This document shows positions 36,297 through 44,885 of a DNA stretch of 64,000 bases, in pieces. The position numbers and the translations under genes were made by a program. The stretch's first letter is position 1, and every line of letters starts with the position of its first letter. This stretch comes from Geminicoccus harenae (GTDB lineage: Bacteria; Pseudomonadota; Alphaproteobacteria; Geminicoccales; Geminicoccaceae), in assembly GCF_019800005.1 (NCBI RefSeq), contig NZ_JABGCL010000009.1:124001-188000 (forward strand), in the 5' to 3' direction. The notes under the pieces are model-generated. The model saw nothing but the letters and a program-made list of their open reading frames with translations. It was not told the DNA's origin and ran no database searches.

Positions 36297-36512
36297 CCTG
36301 CACCTCTTCCAGTCACCACCCTGCCGGCGGCGGGTTCGACAAACGCTGCTTGCCGCAGGCGACGTCCGGTCATGCTGGAGCATGGCGCCACCGTTGCCGC
36401 GCGGGGGTTGCCGCGCCGGCGACAACAGGACAGGCGGGCGATAGCATCAAGACTTTCCACCATTGCGCGGAGACGGCGAAACCCACGGTGTTGCAGCGGA
36501 GCCGCGCGCGGC

Positions 36513-37187
36513 TCATCCCGGACGCCGCAACGCTGCCAGATGCGCGTCCATGAAGGCTTCCGCCCGGTCGAGCGTCGTCGCCAGCGCCTGGACCCGCTCT
36601 GGCGTGACGCCGTGCGCTTCCGCATCCAGCGCCAGGACCGCCACTTCCCTGGCGCCGAAACTGGCCGAGGCCCCTTTGAGCGAATGGGCGGTGCGGCTGG
36701 CATCGGCGCCGTCGCGCGCAGCCCTGCCCAGCTCGGCCAGGTAGTTGCGGGCGGTGGCGAAGTAGAGGACCGCCAGTTCCTCGAACAGGTCCGGGTCGTC
36801 GCCGGCGAACTCGCGGAGCCGGGCCAGGTCGACCGGGTCGCCGTCCGGGCGGGCCGGCACCGGCTCCGCGTCCAGCACCGCGCGCAGCGTGGCCAGGAAC
36901 GCGCCGAACTCCAGGGGCTCCAGGAGGCAGGCGCGCACTTCCGGCCGGTCCGGCGGCGCGGCGGCGACCCCCACCAGGATGGTCGGCACCGCCAGGCCGC
37001 CCGTATCGGCCTGGCGGGCACGGGTACCGGCGATGACCAGCAGGTAGGCGGCCGTACCGGGCGCCACGCCATCGGCGGCCTCGTCCACCTGGTAGCCCAG
37101 GCTTTGGAGGACATGGCGCACCAGCCGGCGGGTCGACGACGTCACCCCGGTCATGAGGATCCGGCGCGGCTCGGTAGATGCGTCCAT
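36513..37187 (-). CDS. Degenerate receiver plus HPt phosphotransfer protein
   Basis: 224 residues. The first 105 follow the receiver fold (RRLVRHVLQSLGYQVDEAADG..., PTILVGV...) but lack every catalytic residue. The acidic pair is replaced by MTGVTSS, the phospho-Asp region reads VIAGTRARQ, and the conserved Lys position reads LEPLE. The last 100 residues are an HPt domain with phospho-accepting His168 in RTAHSLKGASASFGA. It may shuttle phosphate in a multistep relay while the pseudo-receiver serves for docking. No histidine kinase or intact regulator is adjacent. A BaeS/ArcB-like remnant origin is possible. Confidence 0.75.
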   Translation of the reverse strand: MDASTEPRRILMTGVTSSTRRLVRHVLQSLGYQVDEAADGVAPGTAAYLLVIAGTRARQADTGGLAVPTILVGVAAAPPDRPEVRACLLEPLEFGAFLATLRAVLDAEPVPARPDGDPVDLARLREFAGDDPDLFEELAVLYFATARNYLAELGRAARDGADASRTAHSLKGASASFGAREVAVLALDAEAHGVTPERVQALATTLDRAEAFMDAHLAALRRPG

Positions 37188-37306
37188 GCTGAACTGGAAC
37201 CCGTACGACCAACCGGGGGCGACGATGGCGGCTGGCAGCGCGACGGGTCAAGCGCGAAACTCGCGCACAGATTGAATTAACTGAGCTTTGTTCGCCTGAG
37301 CTCGAT

Positions 37307-38224
37307 CTAGCCGCGCGCGCTGCGGGCGATGCCGCAGCGCCTGGCCAGCCGCGCCGCCAGCCCGGCATTGGCAACGATCAGCTCGCGGTTGAGCTCCACC
37401 GTCCTCCCCTCGGACAGCCGGGCCATGGCGGCGAGCAGGGCCGGGGTGGCGGCCTTGCCGCTGCGCTCCGCCTCCGGCACCGAAGCCCGCGCCTCGGCCA
37501 CCAGCCGCGCCACCTCAGCGCCACTGAGCGCCAAGTTCGCCGGCGGCTGGGCGGCCAGCACCACCCCGGAGCCGAAGCCGAGCTCCGCCCAGGCGGACAG
37601 CCAGCGCTGCAGCGTACCCTCGTCCCAGACCGGCGCCACCGGCAGGCCAGTCTCGGCGGTGTAGAAGCCGGGCATCTGCTCGGTCTGCCAGCCCAGCACC
37701 GGGATGCCGAGCGTTTCCAGCCGCTCCATGGTGCGCGGCAGGTTCAGGATGATCTTCGCACCCGAGCAGACCACGACCACGCGGGACCGCCGGATCGCAT
37801 CCAGATCGGCCGACACGTCGTCGCTCTGCTCGACGCCCTGGTGGACCCCGCCGATCCCGCCGCTCGCCATCCAGCCGATCCCGACCCGGGTCGCGACCTC
37901 CACCGTGGCGGCGACCGTGGTGGCACCGTTGCCGCCGTTCGCCATCACCAGCGGCAGCTCGCGCAAGGAGCATTTGGCAAAGCCCTGTTCCTTGGCGAAC
38001 CGGGCGAGTTCGGGCTGGGTCAGGCCCACGCGCAGCGTGCCGTCCAGCACGCCGATCACCGCCGGCACCGCGTCCTCCGAGCGGACTGCGTCGGCCATCC
38101 GCAGCGCGGTCTCGAGATTGTGCGGCCAGGGCAGACCGTGGCTCACCAGCGTGGTTTCCAGCGCCACCACCGGCCGGCCGTTCTGCAGGGCGATGGTGAT
38201 CTCGGCGGCGACTTCGATCGGCAT
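37307..38224 (-). CDS. psuG: Pseudouridine-5'-phosphate glycosidase PsuG
   Basis: 305 residues from ATG 38224. Cleaves pseudouridine 5'-phosphate to uracil and ribose 5-phosphate. Family motifs: GRPVVALETTLVSHGLPWPHNLETA, PAVIGVLDGTLRVGLTQPEL, KCSLRELPLVMANGGNGATTVAATVEVATRVGI, FATGGIGGVH-type segment here MASGGIGGVHQGVE, CSGAKIILNLPRTMERLETLGIPVLGW, with the catalytic Lys in SGAK, and a C-terminal VELNRELIVANAGLAARLA. The kinase PsuK, which makes its substrate and is usually adjacent or fused, is not in the window. Divergent from terB with an 80-bp gap. Confidence 0.93.
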   Translation of the reverse strand: MPIEVAAEITIALQNGRPVVALETTLVSHGLPWPHNLETALRMADAVRSEDAVPAVIGVLDGTLRVGLTQPELARFAKEQGFAKCSLRELPLVMANGGNGATTVAATVEVATRVGIGWMASGGIGGVHQGVEQSDDVSADLDAIRRSRVVVVCSGAKIILNLPRTMERLETLGIPVLGWQTEQMPGFYTAETGLPVAPVWDEGTLQRWLSAWAELGFGSGVVLAAQPPANLALSGAEVARLVAEARASVPEAERSGKAATPALLAAMARLSEGRTVELNRELIVANAGLAARLARRCGIARSARG

Positions 38225-38304
38225 GGTTGCGAGCCTCTCCCGACATCCGCATATCTGCCGCGGCCGGCTACCCAGAATGGGGAGCCGGATCGATTTCGAG
38301 GGGC

Positions 38305-38727
38305 ATGCCGATGTCGTCGTTCGCTCGTCAACAGAAAGCACTGGTGGCCACCATGGTGCTGATCGCCGCCGCCGAGGGCGAGATGACCGACAGCGAGCTC
38401 GGCATGATCGGCCGGCTCGTCGCGACCTTGCCGGTGTTCCGCGACTTCGACCGCGAGAGCATCCCCGAAATCGGCCGGCACGTGGCGCTCGTCCTGCAGA
38501 AGGAGCGCGGGGTGAACGAGCTGGTGACCGAGATCCAGGCGGCGCTGGACCGGCCGCTGCGCGAGACCGCCTACCTGCTGGCCTGCGACGTCGCCGCGGC
38601 CGACGGGGTCGCCGGCCAGGACGAGCTCCAGGTGCTGGAGAACCTGCGCGACTGGCTGGAACTGGACAGCCTGGTGGCCGCGGCGATCGAGCGGGCGGCG
38701 GCGGCCCGCTATCGCAACCACCACTGA
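38305..38727 (+). CDS. TerB-family protein
   Basis: 140 residues from ATG 38305 (GAGGGG upstream); a longer in-frame start at 38227 overlaps the psuG promoter region and is unlikely. All-helical tellurite-resistance TerB fold: QKALVATMVLIAAAEGEMTDSELGMIGRLVATLPVF, AALDRPLRETAYLLACDVAAADGVAGQDELQVLENLRDWLELD. The two acidic E-x-x-x-D/E helix pairs typical of metal-binding TerB are visible in both repeats. Single TerB genes of this kind occur widely without ter operons; function unclear. Confidence 0.82.
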   Translation: MPMSSFARQQKALVATMVLIAAAEGEMTDSELGMIGRLVATLPVFRDFDRESIPEIGRHVALVLQKERGVNELVTEIQAALDRPLRETAYLLACDVAAADGVAGQDELQVLENLRDWLELDSLVAAAIERAAAARYRNHH

Positions 38728-38739
38728 CGGCGGCAGGCC

Positions 38740-40248
38740 TTGGCCGGCGAACGCGCGCACCCCGGCGGCTCCCGCAGGAGCTTCCCCTGCCCGGCCCCGG
38801 CCGACGGCGTGCTGCTGGCCCCGGCCGACGTGGCGCGGCTGGACCGCCTGGCGATCGCCGCCGGCACGCCCGGCAGCGTGCTGATGGAGCGCGCGGGCAC
38901 GGCGGTGCTGCGCGCGATCCAGGCGCGCTTTGCCCGTCGTCCCGTGATCGTCCTTTGCGGCCCCGGCAATAATGGCGGCGATGGCTGGGTGGTCGCACGG
39001 CTCCTCCGGCAGGCGGGCTGGCCGGTCGAGGCCGTTTCCCTGGTCGACCCTGCGTCGCTGATGGGCGATGCCGCACTGGCATTCGCCGCCTGGCAGGCGC
39101 CGTGGCTCCCGGTCGAGGCAGCGCTGGAACGCAACCCGGGCCTGTGGGTGGACGGGCTGTTCGGGGCGGGCCTGGCACGGGACGTGACCGGCGCCGCCGC
39201 CGCGTTGATCGAGCATGTCCTGGCGCAGGAAGCGCCGGTGATCGCGATCGACATCCCGTCGGGCATCGACGGCGCCACCGGGGCGATGCGCGGCTGCGCG
39301 CTGCGTGCAGCACTCAGCGTCACCTTCGTGCGCAAGAAGCCGGGGCTGGTCCTGCTGCCGGGCCGCCTCCATGCCGGCCTGGTCGTGGTCGCCGACATCG
39401 GCATCGGTGCCGCTGAGCTGGACCAGGTCGCAGGCCCGGTCCGGATCAACCAGCCCTCGCTCTGGCGGCACCTGCTGCCGCGCCGCGACGCCCTGTCTCA
39501 CAAATACCGGTTCGGCCACGCGGTGGTGGTGGGCGGCCCGGCCTCTGCCACCGGTGCCGCCCGGCTCACCGCCGTGACCGCCCTGCGCATCGGTGCCGGG
39601 GTAGTATCAGTTGCCAGCGACCCGGACGCACTGGCGCTCTATGCCGGGGAGAGTGCCGACCTGATCACCGTGCCCGTGGCGGACGAGGCGGCGCTCGACG
39701 GGCTGCTCGCCGATGAGCGGCGCAACGCGGTGGCGATCGGGCCGGCGGCCGGGGTCACCGATCGCACCCGGGCGCGGATCGACCGGCTGTTCCGGTCCGG
39801 CCGGCGGCTGGTGCTGGATGCCGACGCGCTCACCGCGATCGCACCTTGTACCGGCAGGCTGCCGGCGCAGGGCGAGGTCGTGCTGACGCCCCATGAGGGC
39901 GAGTTCCACCGGCTGTTCCCGGACCTGACGGGTTCCCGGATCGAGCGAGCGCGTCAGGCTGCCGCGCTCTCCGGTGCCGTGCTGGTGCTCAAGGGCGGCG
40001 ATACGATCGTGGCGGCACCGGACGGGCGAATGGCGATCCTCGATCTCGCCGCCCCGGCGCTTGCGACCGCCGGTGCGGGCGACGTGCTGGCCGGGGCGAT
40101 CCTGGGCCTGCTCGCCCAGCACATGCCGGCCTTCGAGGCGGCGGCCGCGGCGGTCCGGCTGCACGCCGAGGCCGGTGCGGCACTTGGGCCCGGCATGATC
40201 TCGGCGGATCTGCCCAGGACGATCGCCGGCCGACTTGCGCTGCACTGA
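38740..40248 (+). CDS. nnr: Bifunctional NAD(P)H-hydrate epimerase/dehydratase (NnrE-NnrD)
   Basis: About 502 residues. Repairs damaged NADH/NADPH hydrates. Epimerase half (to about 215): GTPGSVLMERAGTAVLRAI, VIVLCGPGNNGGDGWVVARLL, DGLFGAGLARDVTG, AIDIPSGIDGATGAMRG. Dehydratase half: SHKYRFGHAVVVGGPASATGAARLTAVTALRIGAGVVSV, AIGPAAG, LVLDADALTAI, VVLTPHEGEFHRLFP, VLKGGDTIVAAPDGR, and the catalytic ATAGAGDVLAGAILGLLAQ. TTG 38740 is 13 bp after the terB stop; GTG 38809 (VLLAPADVARLDRLAIAAG) matches the usual family N-terminus and may be the true start. Confidence 0.93.
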   Translation: MAGERAHPGGSRRSFPCPAPADGVLLAPADVARLDRLAIAAGTPGSVLMERAGTAVLRAIQARFARRPVIVLCGPGNNGGDGWVVARLLRQAGWPVEAVSLVDPASLMGDAALAFAAWQAPWLPVEAALERNPGLWVDGLFGAGLARDVTGAAAALIEHVLAQEAPVIAIDIPSGIDGATGAMRGCALRAALSVTFVRKKPGLVLLPGRLHAGLVVVADIGIGAAELDQVAGPVRINQPSLWRHLLPRRDALSHKYRFGHAVVVGGPASATGAARLTAVTALRIGAGVVSVASDPDALALYAGESADLITVPVADEAALDGLLADERRNAVAIGPAAGVTDRTRARIDRLFRSGRRLVLDADALTAIAPCTGRLPAQGEVVLTPHEGEFHRLFPDLTGSRIERARQAAALSGAVLVLKGGDTIVAAPDGRMAILDLAAPALATAGAGDVLAGAILGLLAQHMPAFEAAAAAVRLHAEAGAALGPGMISADLPRTIAGRLALH

Positions 40249-40340
40249 GCACGCTGTGCCGGCGAACCGGACGGCCCGGCCCGTCACCCCCTGGTTGCCG
40301 ACGGTTGCAGGCGTTACGCCCTTGGTCGCCGGCGACGCCT

Positions 40341-40363
40341 GGCCAGCCTCTCGCAGGCTGGCC
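40341..40363 (+). terminator. 9-bp perfect hairpin before the GGDEF/EAL gene
   Basis: GGCCAGCCT (40341-40349), loop CTCGC, AGGCTGGCC (40355-40363). It lies 93 bp after the nnr stop and 33 bp before the next start. It may end nnr transcription or, if the downstream promoter is upstream of it, form a structured 5' leader. No T-run. Confidence 0.4.
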
Positions 40364-40395
40364 GTGGCGGTCCGCCGGGGCTCGGGGGATGCGGG

Positions 40396-43275
40396 GTGGA
40401 CGAAGTGAGCGAGGCCGGTCGCCTGCCGGGGGGCTCGAGGGCGGATCCGCCGGCCGCGACCCTGCCGGCCGCCGACCTGCAGGCCATGCTGGACGGCACC
40501 GCGCGGGCGATGCTGCTGGTGACCCGCCCGGACGAGGGGCGGCCGCATCCGGTGATCGTGTGGGCCAACCGAGCGCTGCGCCTGCTGACCGGGCTCGCCG
40601 ACCACGAGTTGGCCGGGGCGCGCCTGCGCCGCCTGCGCGCCGGCGGGCCGGACGAGCCCGGCTTCGCCGCACTGCTGAGCGCGCTGGCGGCGGGCCAGGC
40701 CTGGACGGGCGAGCTGGCCCTGCCGACCAGGACCAGCGGCACGCTCGCGCTCATCGCCCAGCTCGAGCCCCTGGCGGATGGCCGCCATGCCCTGGTGACC
40801 CTGGAAGCGCGCCCGGCCGGGCGCGGCGAGCCGGGCGAGCCGGACCTGCCCGGCGCGGCACGGCTCCTGGGCGACCTGATGGGCGGCGGCCTGTACCGGT
40901 TGCGCGCCGATGTCGATGCCGGGCTGAAGCTGGAATGGGCGGATGCCGTGGTGGAGCGGCTGACCGGCTATCCCCTGCCTGAGCTCCTGGCGCGCGGCGG
41001 ACTCACCGGGCTGGTGGTGCCCAAAGACCGCGCCCGGCTGCGCCGCCGCAACCTCGACCTCATGAACGGGGTCGCCACCGAGACCTGCTACCGCCTGCGC
41101 ACCGCCGATGGCCGCGAGATCCGCCTGATCGACCGGGCGCGCCCGTTGCGGGCCGGCGGCGGCACCGCGGCCGCCGCCGGCCTGCCGGTGGATCGCGCGG
41201 TCGGCACGCTGCGGCTCGACCATGCCGGCGAGCCCGCGGGCCGTGGCGGCGGGCCGTCCGCCGACGCGCGGCTGATGGCCGAGCTGCTGGACGGGACCAT
41301 CCTGCTGGTCGATGCCGAGCTGCAGCCGCTCTGGGTGGCGTCCGGCGGCGACGACGCCCTGTCGCTGGCGCTGGCCGATCTCGATGGCGGCTCGCTCGAC
41401 GAGGTACTGGGCGAGGAACTGGCCGAGCAGTGGCGCGACCGGATCGAGCAGGCGCTGGTCACGGGCCGCCGGAGCCAAGCCGGCTTCCGCTGGCCGGTCT
41501 CCGGCCAGGCTTGGCATCTGCTCGCCGCACCCATGGGTCCCGAAGCGGCGCTGTTGGTGGTGCGGCCGCTGCCGGCCGGCCAGGACGAGCGGACGGGGGA
41601 GCCGCCCCAACCCGGCTTCGCCGCCGAGGAGGAGCCGTTCCTGCCGCTGGTCCTGGAACATGTCTCGGACGGCGTGCTGGTGCTGGGCGAGGACGGGACC
41701 GTGCGCCGGGCGTCCCGCGCTGCCGAGCGGATCTTCGGCCTGCCGGCGAGCGAGCTGCACGGGCGCAGCGTCACGAGCCTGTTCCAGCCGCAGGAGCGGC
41801 AGCCGGCGCCCATGGCCGAGGCACCCGGCCGGTTCGAGGAGCGTGCCGCGGTCCGGGCCGCAGGCGAGCTGGTGCCGGTGGAGGCCGCGACCATGTGGCT
41901 GCCGGGCGAGCTGCCGGGCAGGGTCCTGATCGTGCGCGACATGACCCTGCGCAAGCAGACCGACGCCACCATCCGCAACCTCGCCTATACCGACCCGCTC
42001 ACCGGCCTGCCCAACCGCCTCCTGTTCCTCGACCGGCTGGAGCAGGCGATCGAGCGGGCCAAGCGCAACCGCCAGGAGCTGGCGGTGATGGTGGTCGACC
42101 TCGACCGCTTCAAGCTGATCAACGAGAGCCTGGGCCTGGACAAGGGCGACCGGGTGCTGCGCGCGGTGGCGATGCGGATCGGCAACTCGCTGCGCAAGTC
42201 CGACACGGTGGCCAGGCCCGGCAGCGACGAGTTCCTGGTCCTGGCGCTCGCGACCGACGGTGCGGAGGGTGCCGGCAAGGTCGCGCAGAAGATCCTGGAC
42301 AGCCTGCAGGCCCCCTTCCAGATCAATGGCGACGAGCCGACGGTGACGACCTCGATCGGCATCGCCCTGTTCCCGCATGACGGCGACGAGCCGGACCAGC
42401 TCCTGCGCAATGCCGGCACTGCCCTGGCGCGGGCCAAGGAGCAGGCCTCGCACAGCTACCAGTTCTACACGACCGACATGAATGCGAAGGCCTACCAGCG
42501 CCTGGTGCTGGAAAGCCGGCTGCGCAAGGCGGTCGAGCGGGGCGAGCTGTCGCTGCATTTCCAGCCGCTGGTGGACCTCCTGGAGGAGCGCATCGTCGGG
42601 GTGGAGGCGCTGTTGCGCTGGAACAGCCCGGAGCTGGGCTTCGTGCCGCCCTCGGACTTCATCCCGATCGCCGAGGAAACCGGGCTAATCCTGCCGATCG
42701 GCGAGTGGGTGCTGCGCCAGGCGGTGGCGCAGATGCGCGAATGGCATGCCGACGGGCTGCACGGCCTGCGCATTGCGGTGAACATCTCCGCCCGCCAGTT
42801 CCAGGCCCGCGACTTTGTAGCCAAGATCCGCCGCCTCCTGGGCGAGACCGGCTTTCCCGGCCCGTTCTTGGAGCTGGAGCTCACCGAGAGCTCAATCATG
42901 CGTGATGTCGAGGAGACCGTGCACCGGCTGCGCGAGCTGGCCGAGCTGGGCGTGCGGGTCACGGTCGACGATTTCGGCACCGGCTACAGCTCGCTGGCCT
43001 ATCTCAAGCGCTTCCCGATCGGGGCGCTCAAGATCGACCGCTCCTTCATCGCCGACGTCACCACCGATGCCAACGACGCGGCGATCGCCCGGGCAGTGGT
43101 GGCGCTGGCCGAGACCCTGAAGGTCCGGGTGGTCGGCGAGGGCGTGGAAACCCGGCAGCAGTTCGAGTTCCTGCGCGCACTGGGCTGCAACGAGGCGCAG
43201 GGCTACCTGATCGGCCGGCCGATGCCGGCCGCGGACGCGCTGGTATGGCTGCGCAATGGCGGGCGGATGGCCTAG
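40396..43275 (+). CDS. PAS-GGDEF-EAL cyclic-di-GMP phosphodiesterase
   Basis: 959 residues from GTG 40396. Two to three PAS-like segments (about 30-140, 150-260 and a clear one at 414-520: LVLEHVSDGVLVLGEDGTVRRASRAAERIFGL), then GGDEF at about 520-685 and EAL at about 705-950. The GGDEF active-site motif reads GSDEF, so cyclase activity is doubtful, while the substrate helix DLDRFKLINESLGLDKGD is intact. The EAL domain has EALLRW, NISARQF, ELTESSIM, the DDFGTGYSSLAYLKRFPIGALKID signature and the GVETRQQ Glu, all consistent with active c-di-GMP hydrolysis. No transmembrane segment, so cytoplasmic. It converges on the pentapeptide gene. Confidence 0.93.
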   Translation: MDEVSEAGRLPGGSRADPPAATLPAADLQAMLDGTARAMLLVTRPDEGRPHPVIVWANRALRLLTGLADHELAGARLRRLRAGGPDEPGFAALLSALAAGQAWTGELALPTRTSGTLALIAQLEPLADGRHALVTLEARPAGRGEPGEPDLPGAARLLGDLMGGGLYRLRADVDAGLKLEWADAVVERLTGYPLPELLARGGLTGLVVPKDRARLRRRNLDLMNGVATETCYRLRTADGREIRLIDRARPLRAGGGTAAAAGLPVDRAVGTLRLDHAGEPAGRGGGPSADARLMAELLDGTILLVDAELQPLWVASGGDDALSLALADLDGGSLDEVLGEELAEQWRDRIEQALVTGRRSQAGFRWPVSGQAWHLLAAPMGPEAALLVVRPLPAGQDERTGEPPQPGFAAEEEPFLPLVLEHVSDGVLVLGEDGTVRRASRAAERIFGLPASELHGRSVTSLFQPQERQPAPMAEAPGRFEERAAVRAAGELVPVEAATMWLPGELPGRVLIVRDMTLRKQTDATIRNLAYTDPLTGLPNRLLFLDRLEQAIERAKRNRQELAVMVVDLDRFKLINESLGLDKGDRVLRAVAMRIGNSLRKSDTVARPGSDEFLVLALATDGAEGAGKVAQKILDSLQAPFQINGDEPTVTTSIGIALFPHDGDEPDQLLRNAGTALARAKEQASHSYQFYTTDMNAKAYQRLVLESRLRKAVERGELSLHFQPLVDLLEERIVGVEALLRWNSPELGFVPPSDFIPIAEETGLILPIGEWVLRQAVAQMREWHADGLHGLRIAVNISARQFQARDFVAKIRRLLGETGFPGPFLELELTESSIMRDVEETVHRLRELAELGVRVTVDDFGTGYSSLAYLKRFPIGALKIDRSFIADVTTDANDAAIARAVVALAETLKVRVVGEGVETRQQFEFLRALGCNEAQGYLIGRPMPAADALVWLRNGGRMA

Positions 43276-43287
43276 CCGGGCGGTTCC

Positions 43288-43821
43288 TCAGGTGCCGTCG
43301 TCGAGTTCCGCAGCGGGTGCCGAGCCGGCGACGCAGCGGCCGATCGAGCCCTCCGCGCAGACGGTCACGCCATCGATCCAGGTAGCCCCGGACAGGTCGG
43401 CGCGCAGCAGGTCGGCCCGGTCCATGATGGCGCGGGTCAGGTCCGCCCGGCGCAGCTTCGCGTCGTAGAGACGCGCATTGCGCAGGTCAGCCCCCACCAG
43501 CGACGCCTCGTCCAGCACCGCATTGGTGAAGTCGGCACGCCGCAGCTGGGCTCCATCCATGCGCACGCCCGTGAGCTCGGCGCTGAGGAACTTGGCCCCG
43601 TCCACGCGCGCCCCGCTCAAATCGGCGCCGCTCAGATCGGCCCGGTTGAACAGCGCGTTGCGCAGATCGGCACCGGCGAGACTCACCCCGCGCAGGTCCT
43701 CCCCGCCCAGCATGCAGCGGCGCCATTCGACGCCCGGGCCGGCGGCATCGGCGCAGCCGGCCTCGGCGCCGACAGGCAGCATCACGACGGTGGCGAGCAG
43801 AAGCAGGGCTGCAGATTTCAT
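43288..43821 (-). CDS. Secreted pentapeptide-repeat protein
   Basis: 177 residues. Signal peptide [21 protein letters not shown], then a cysteine pair (GCADAA, RRCMLGG) and roughly 18 A(D/N)LxX pentapeptides forming a right-handed quadrilateral beta-helix ([36 protein letters not shown] ...). Two more cysteines ([10 protein letters not shown]) close the C-terminus, so a disulfide-capped periplasmic helix is likely. Overlaps the lipB stop by ATGA, hence translationally coupled to it, though no functional link is known. Confidence 0.85.
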   Translation of the reverse strand: MKSAALLLLATVVMLPVGAEAGCADAAGPGVEWRRCMLGGEDLRGVSLAGADLRNALFNRADLSGADLSGARVDGAKFLSAELTGVRMDGAQLRRADFTNAVLDEASLVGADLRNARLYDAKLRRADLTRAIMDRADLLRADLSGATWIDGVTVCAEGSIGRCVAGSAPAAELDDGT

Positions 43822-44513
43822 GTCATGGACATGGTGGCAGACTGAGCATCTATCAATCGCTCAGGTGGTGCTGCCGGCATCGCGACCGGCTCGAAAATCG
43901 GCCCGAAGCTGTCCCGCAAGGCGCGATCGACCGCGGCGAAGTCGGCCGGAATGCCCAGTGCCGCCAGTGAGGTGACGCCATGCTCCGCGATCCCACAGGG
44001 CACGATCCCGCCGAAATGGCCGAGATCCGGGGCCACGTTCAGCGCGATGCCGTGATAGGTCACCCAGCGGCGCACCCGCACGCCGATCGCCCCGATCTTG
44101 TCCTCGCGGCCGTCCGGATGGGCCACCCAGATGCCGACCCGCCCCTCGCGCCGCTCGCCCCGGACGCCGAACCGCGCGAGCGTCGTGATGGCCCACTCCT
44201 CCAGCCGCGCCACATGGGCACGCAGGTCGACGCCGCGCCGCTGGAGGTCCAGCATCACATAGGCGACCCGCTGCCCCGGGCCATGATAGGTCCAGCGCCC
44301 GCCGCGGCCGGTCTGGTAGGTGGGGAAGCGCGCTGGGTCGAGCAGCTCGTCCGGTGCCGCCGAGGTGCCGGCAGTATAGAGCGGCGGATGCTCGACCAGC
44401 CAGACCAGCTCGTCCGCCCCATCCTCGCGGATGGCGCGGACCCGCTCCTCCATCGTCGCCACCGCGTCCGGGTAGCTCACCAGCCCGGGTGCCACCCGCC
44501 ATTCGAGCGTCAA
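43818..44513 (-). CDS. lipB: Octanoyl-ACP:protein octanoyltransferase LipB
   Basis: 231 residues from TTG 44513 ([22 protein letters not shown]), which has GAGAGGG 2-3 nt before it. Transfers octanoyl from ACP to lipoyl domains. Motifs: [36 protein letters not shown], catalytic Lys139 in [23 protein letters not shown] and nucleophile Cys173 in [16 protein letters not shown]. Length and spacing are normal. An ATG start is not available near the N-terminus. Overlaps the pentapeptide-repeat gene by 4 bp. Confidence 0.94.
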   Translation of the reverse strand: MTLEWRVAPGLVSYPDAVATMEERVRAIREDGADELVWLVEHPPLYTAGTSAAPDELLDPARFPTYQTGRGGRWTYHGPGQRVAYVMLDLQRRGVDLRAHVARLEEWAITTLARFGVRGERREGRVGIWVAHPDGREDKIGAIGVRVRRWVTYHGIALNVAPDLGHFGGIVPCGIAEHGVTSLAALGIPADFAAVDRALRDSFGPIFEPVAMPAAPPERLIDAQSATMSMT

Positions 44514-44569
44514 GGCCCTCTCCTTTTGCGCGTTATCGTCGGCCTGCCGGTTTTCGCTGCTCGCCGTGT

Positions 44570-44598
44570 CTTGCGGCCCCGGTCGTGACCGACTATAC
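44570..44598 (+). promoter_or_regulatory. Promoter for tRNA-Leu
   Basis: -35 CTTGCG (44570-44575), 17-nt spacer, -10 CTATAC (44593-44598). Predicted transcript start is near 44605, about 40 nt before the mature tRNA. Confidence 0.6.
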
Positions 44599-44643
44599 CG
44601 CGCGGCGCCGGCAGCCGATAGGTTACGGCTTCCCCAGCGATGT

Positions 44644-44730
44644 GCGGTCGTGGCGGAATTGGTAGACGCGCAGCGTTGAGGGCGCTGTGCCCGAAAGGGC
44701 GTGGAAGTTCGAGTCTTCTCGACCGCACCA
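44644..44730 (+). tRNA. tRNA-Leu (anticodon GAG), CCA encoded
   Basis: Acceptor arms GCGGTCG and CGACCGC pair fully, followed by ACCA. The D region is TGGCGGAATTGGTAGACGC. The anticodon stem CAGCG/CGCTG encloses loop TTGAGGG, giving anticodon GAG, which reads CUC/CUU. A long variable arm (CCCGAAAGGG) and a T-arm with GTTCGAGTC are present, as expected for a class II tRNA-Leu. 87 nt including CCA. No integrated element adjoins its 3' end. Confidence 0.95.
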
Positions 44731-44781
44731 TCTCTCCCCATCTCATGAACGATTCCAGGCGGACGCCAGGCGCTTCCTGAG

Positions 44782-44805
44782 CTGGCCGGCCTTCGGGCTT
44801 GCCGG
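44782..44805 (+). terminator. UUCG-capped hairpin downstream of tRNA-Leu
   Basis: CTGGCCGGCC (44782-44791), TTCG tetraloop, then a complementary arm to 44805 with one mismatch and two G-T pairs. A UUCG loop makes it very stable. It lies about 50 bp after the tRNA and before larA, and may end the tRNA transcript. Confidence 0.4.
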
Positions 44806-44885
44806 AGCTTGGGGCTTGAGTGCCAGGCGCGGTTGCGCTTTGTCCGCCGCCTAAGGGACGTGGTGAGCAACCAGGGAGAGTGCCG

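Noticed and set aside
39607..42558. 983-codon minus-strand open frame across nnr and the GGDEF/EAL gene
   Set aside because: Spans two well-supported opposite-strand genes and an intergenic hairpin; Gln/His/Arg-rich composition is typical of antisense frames here.
44731..44885. Integration site or genomic island at the tRNA-Leu 3' end
   Set aside because: No integrase, no repeat of the tRNA 3' end noticed, and larACE matches its surroundings in composition.
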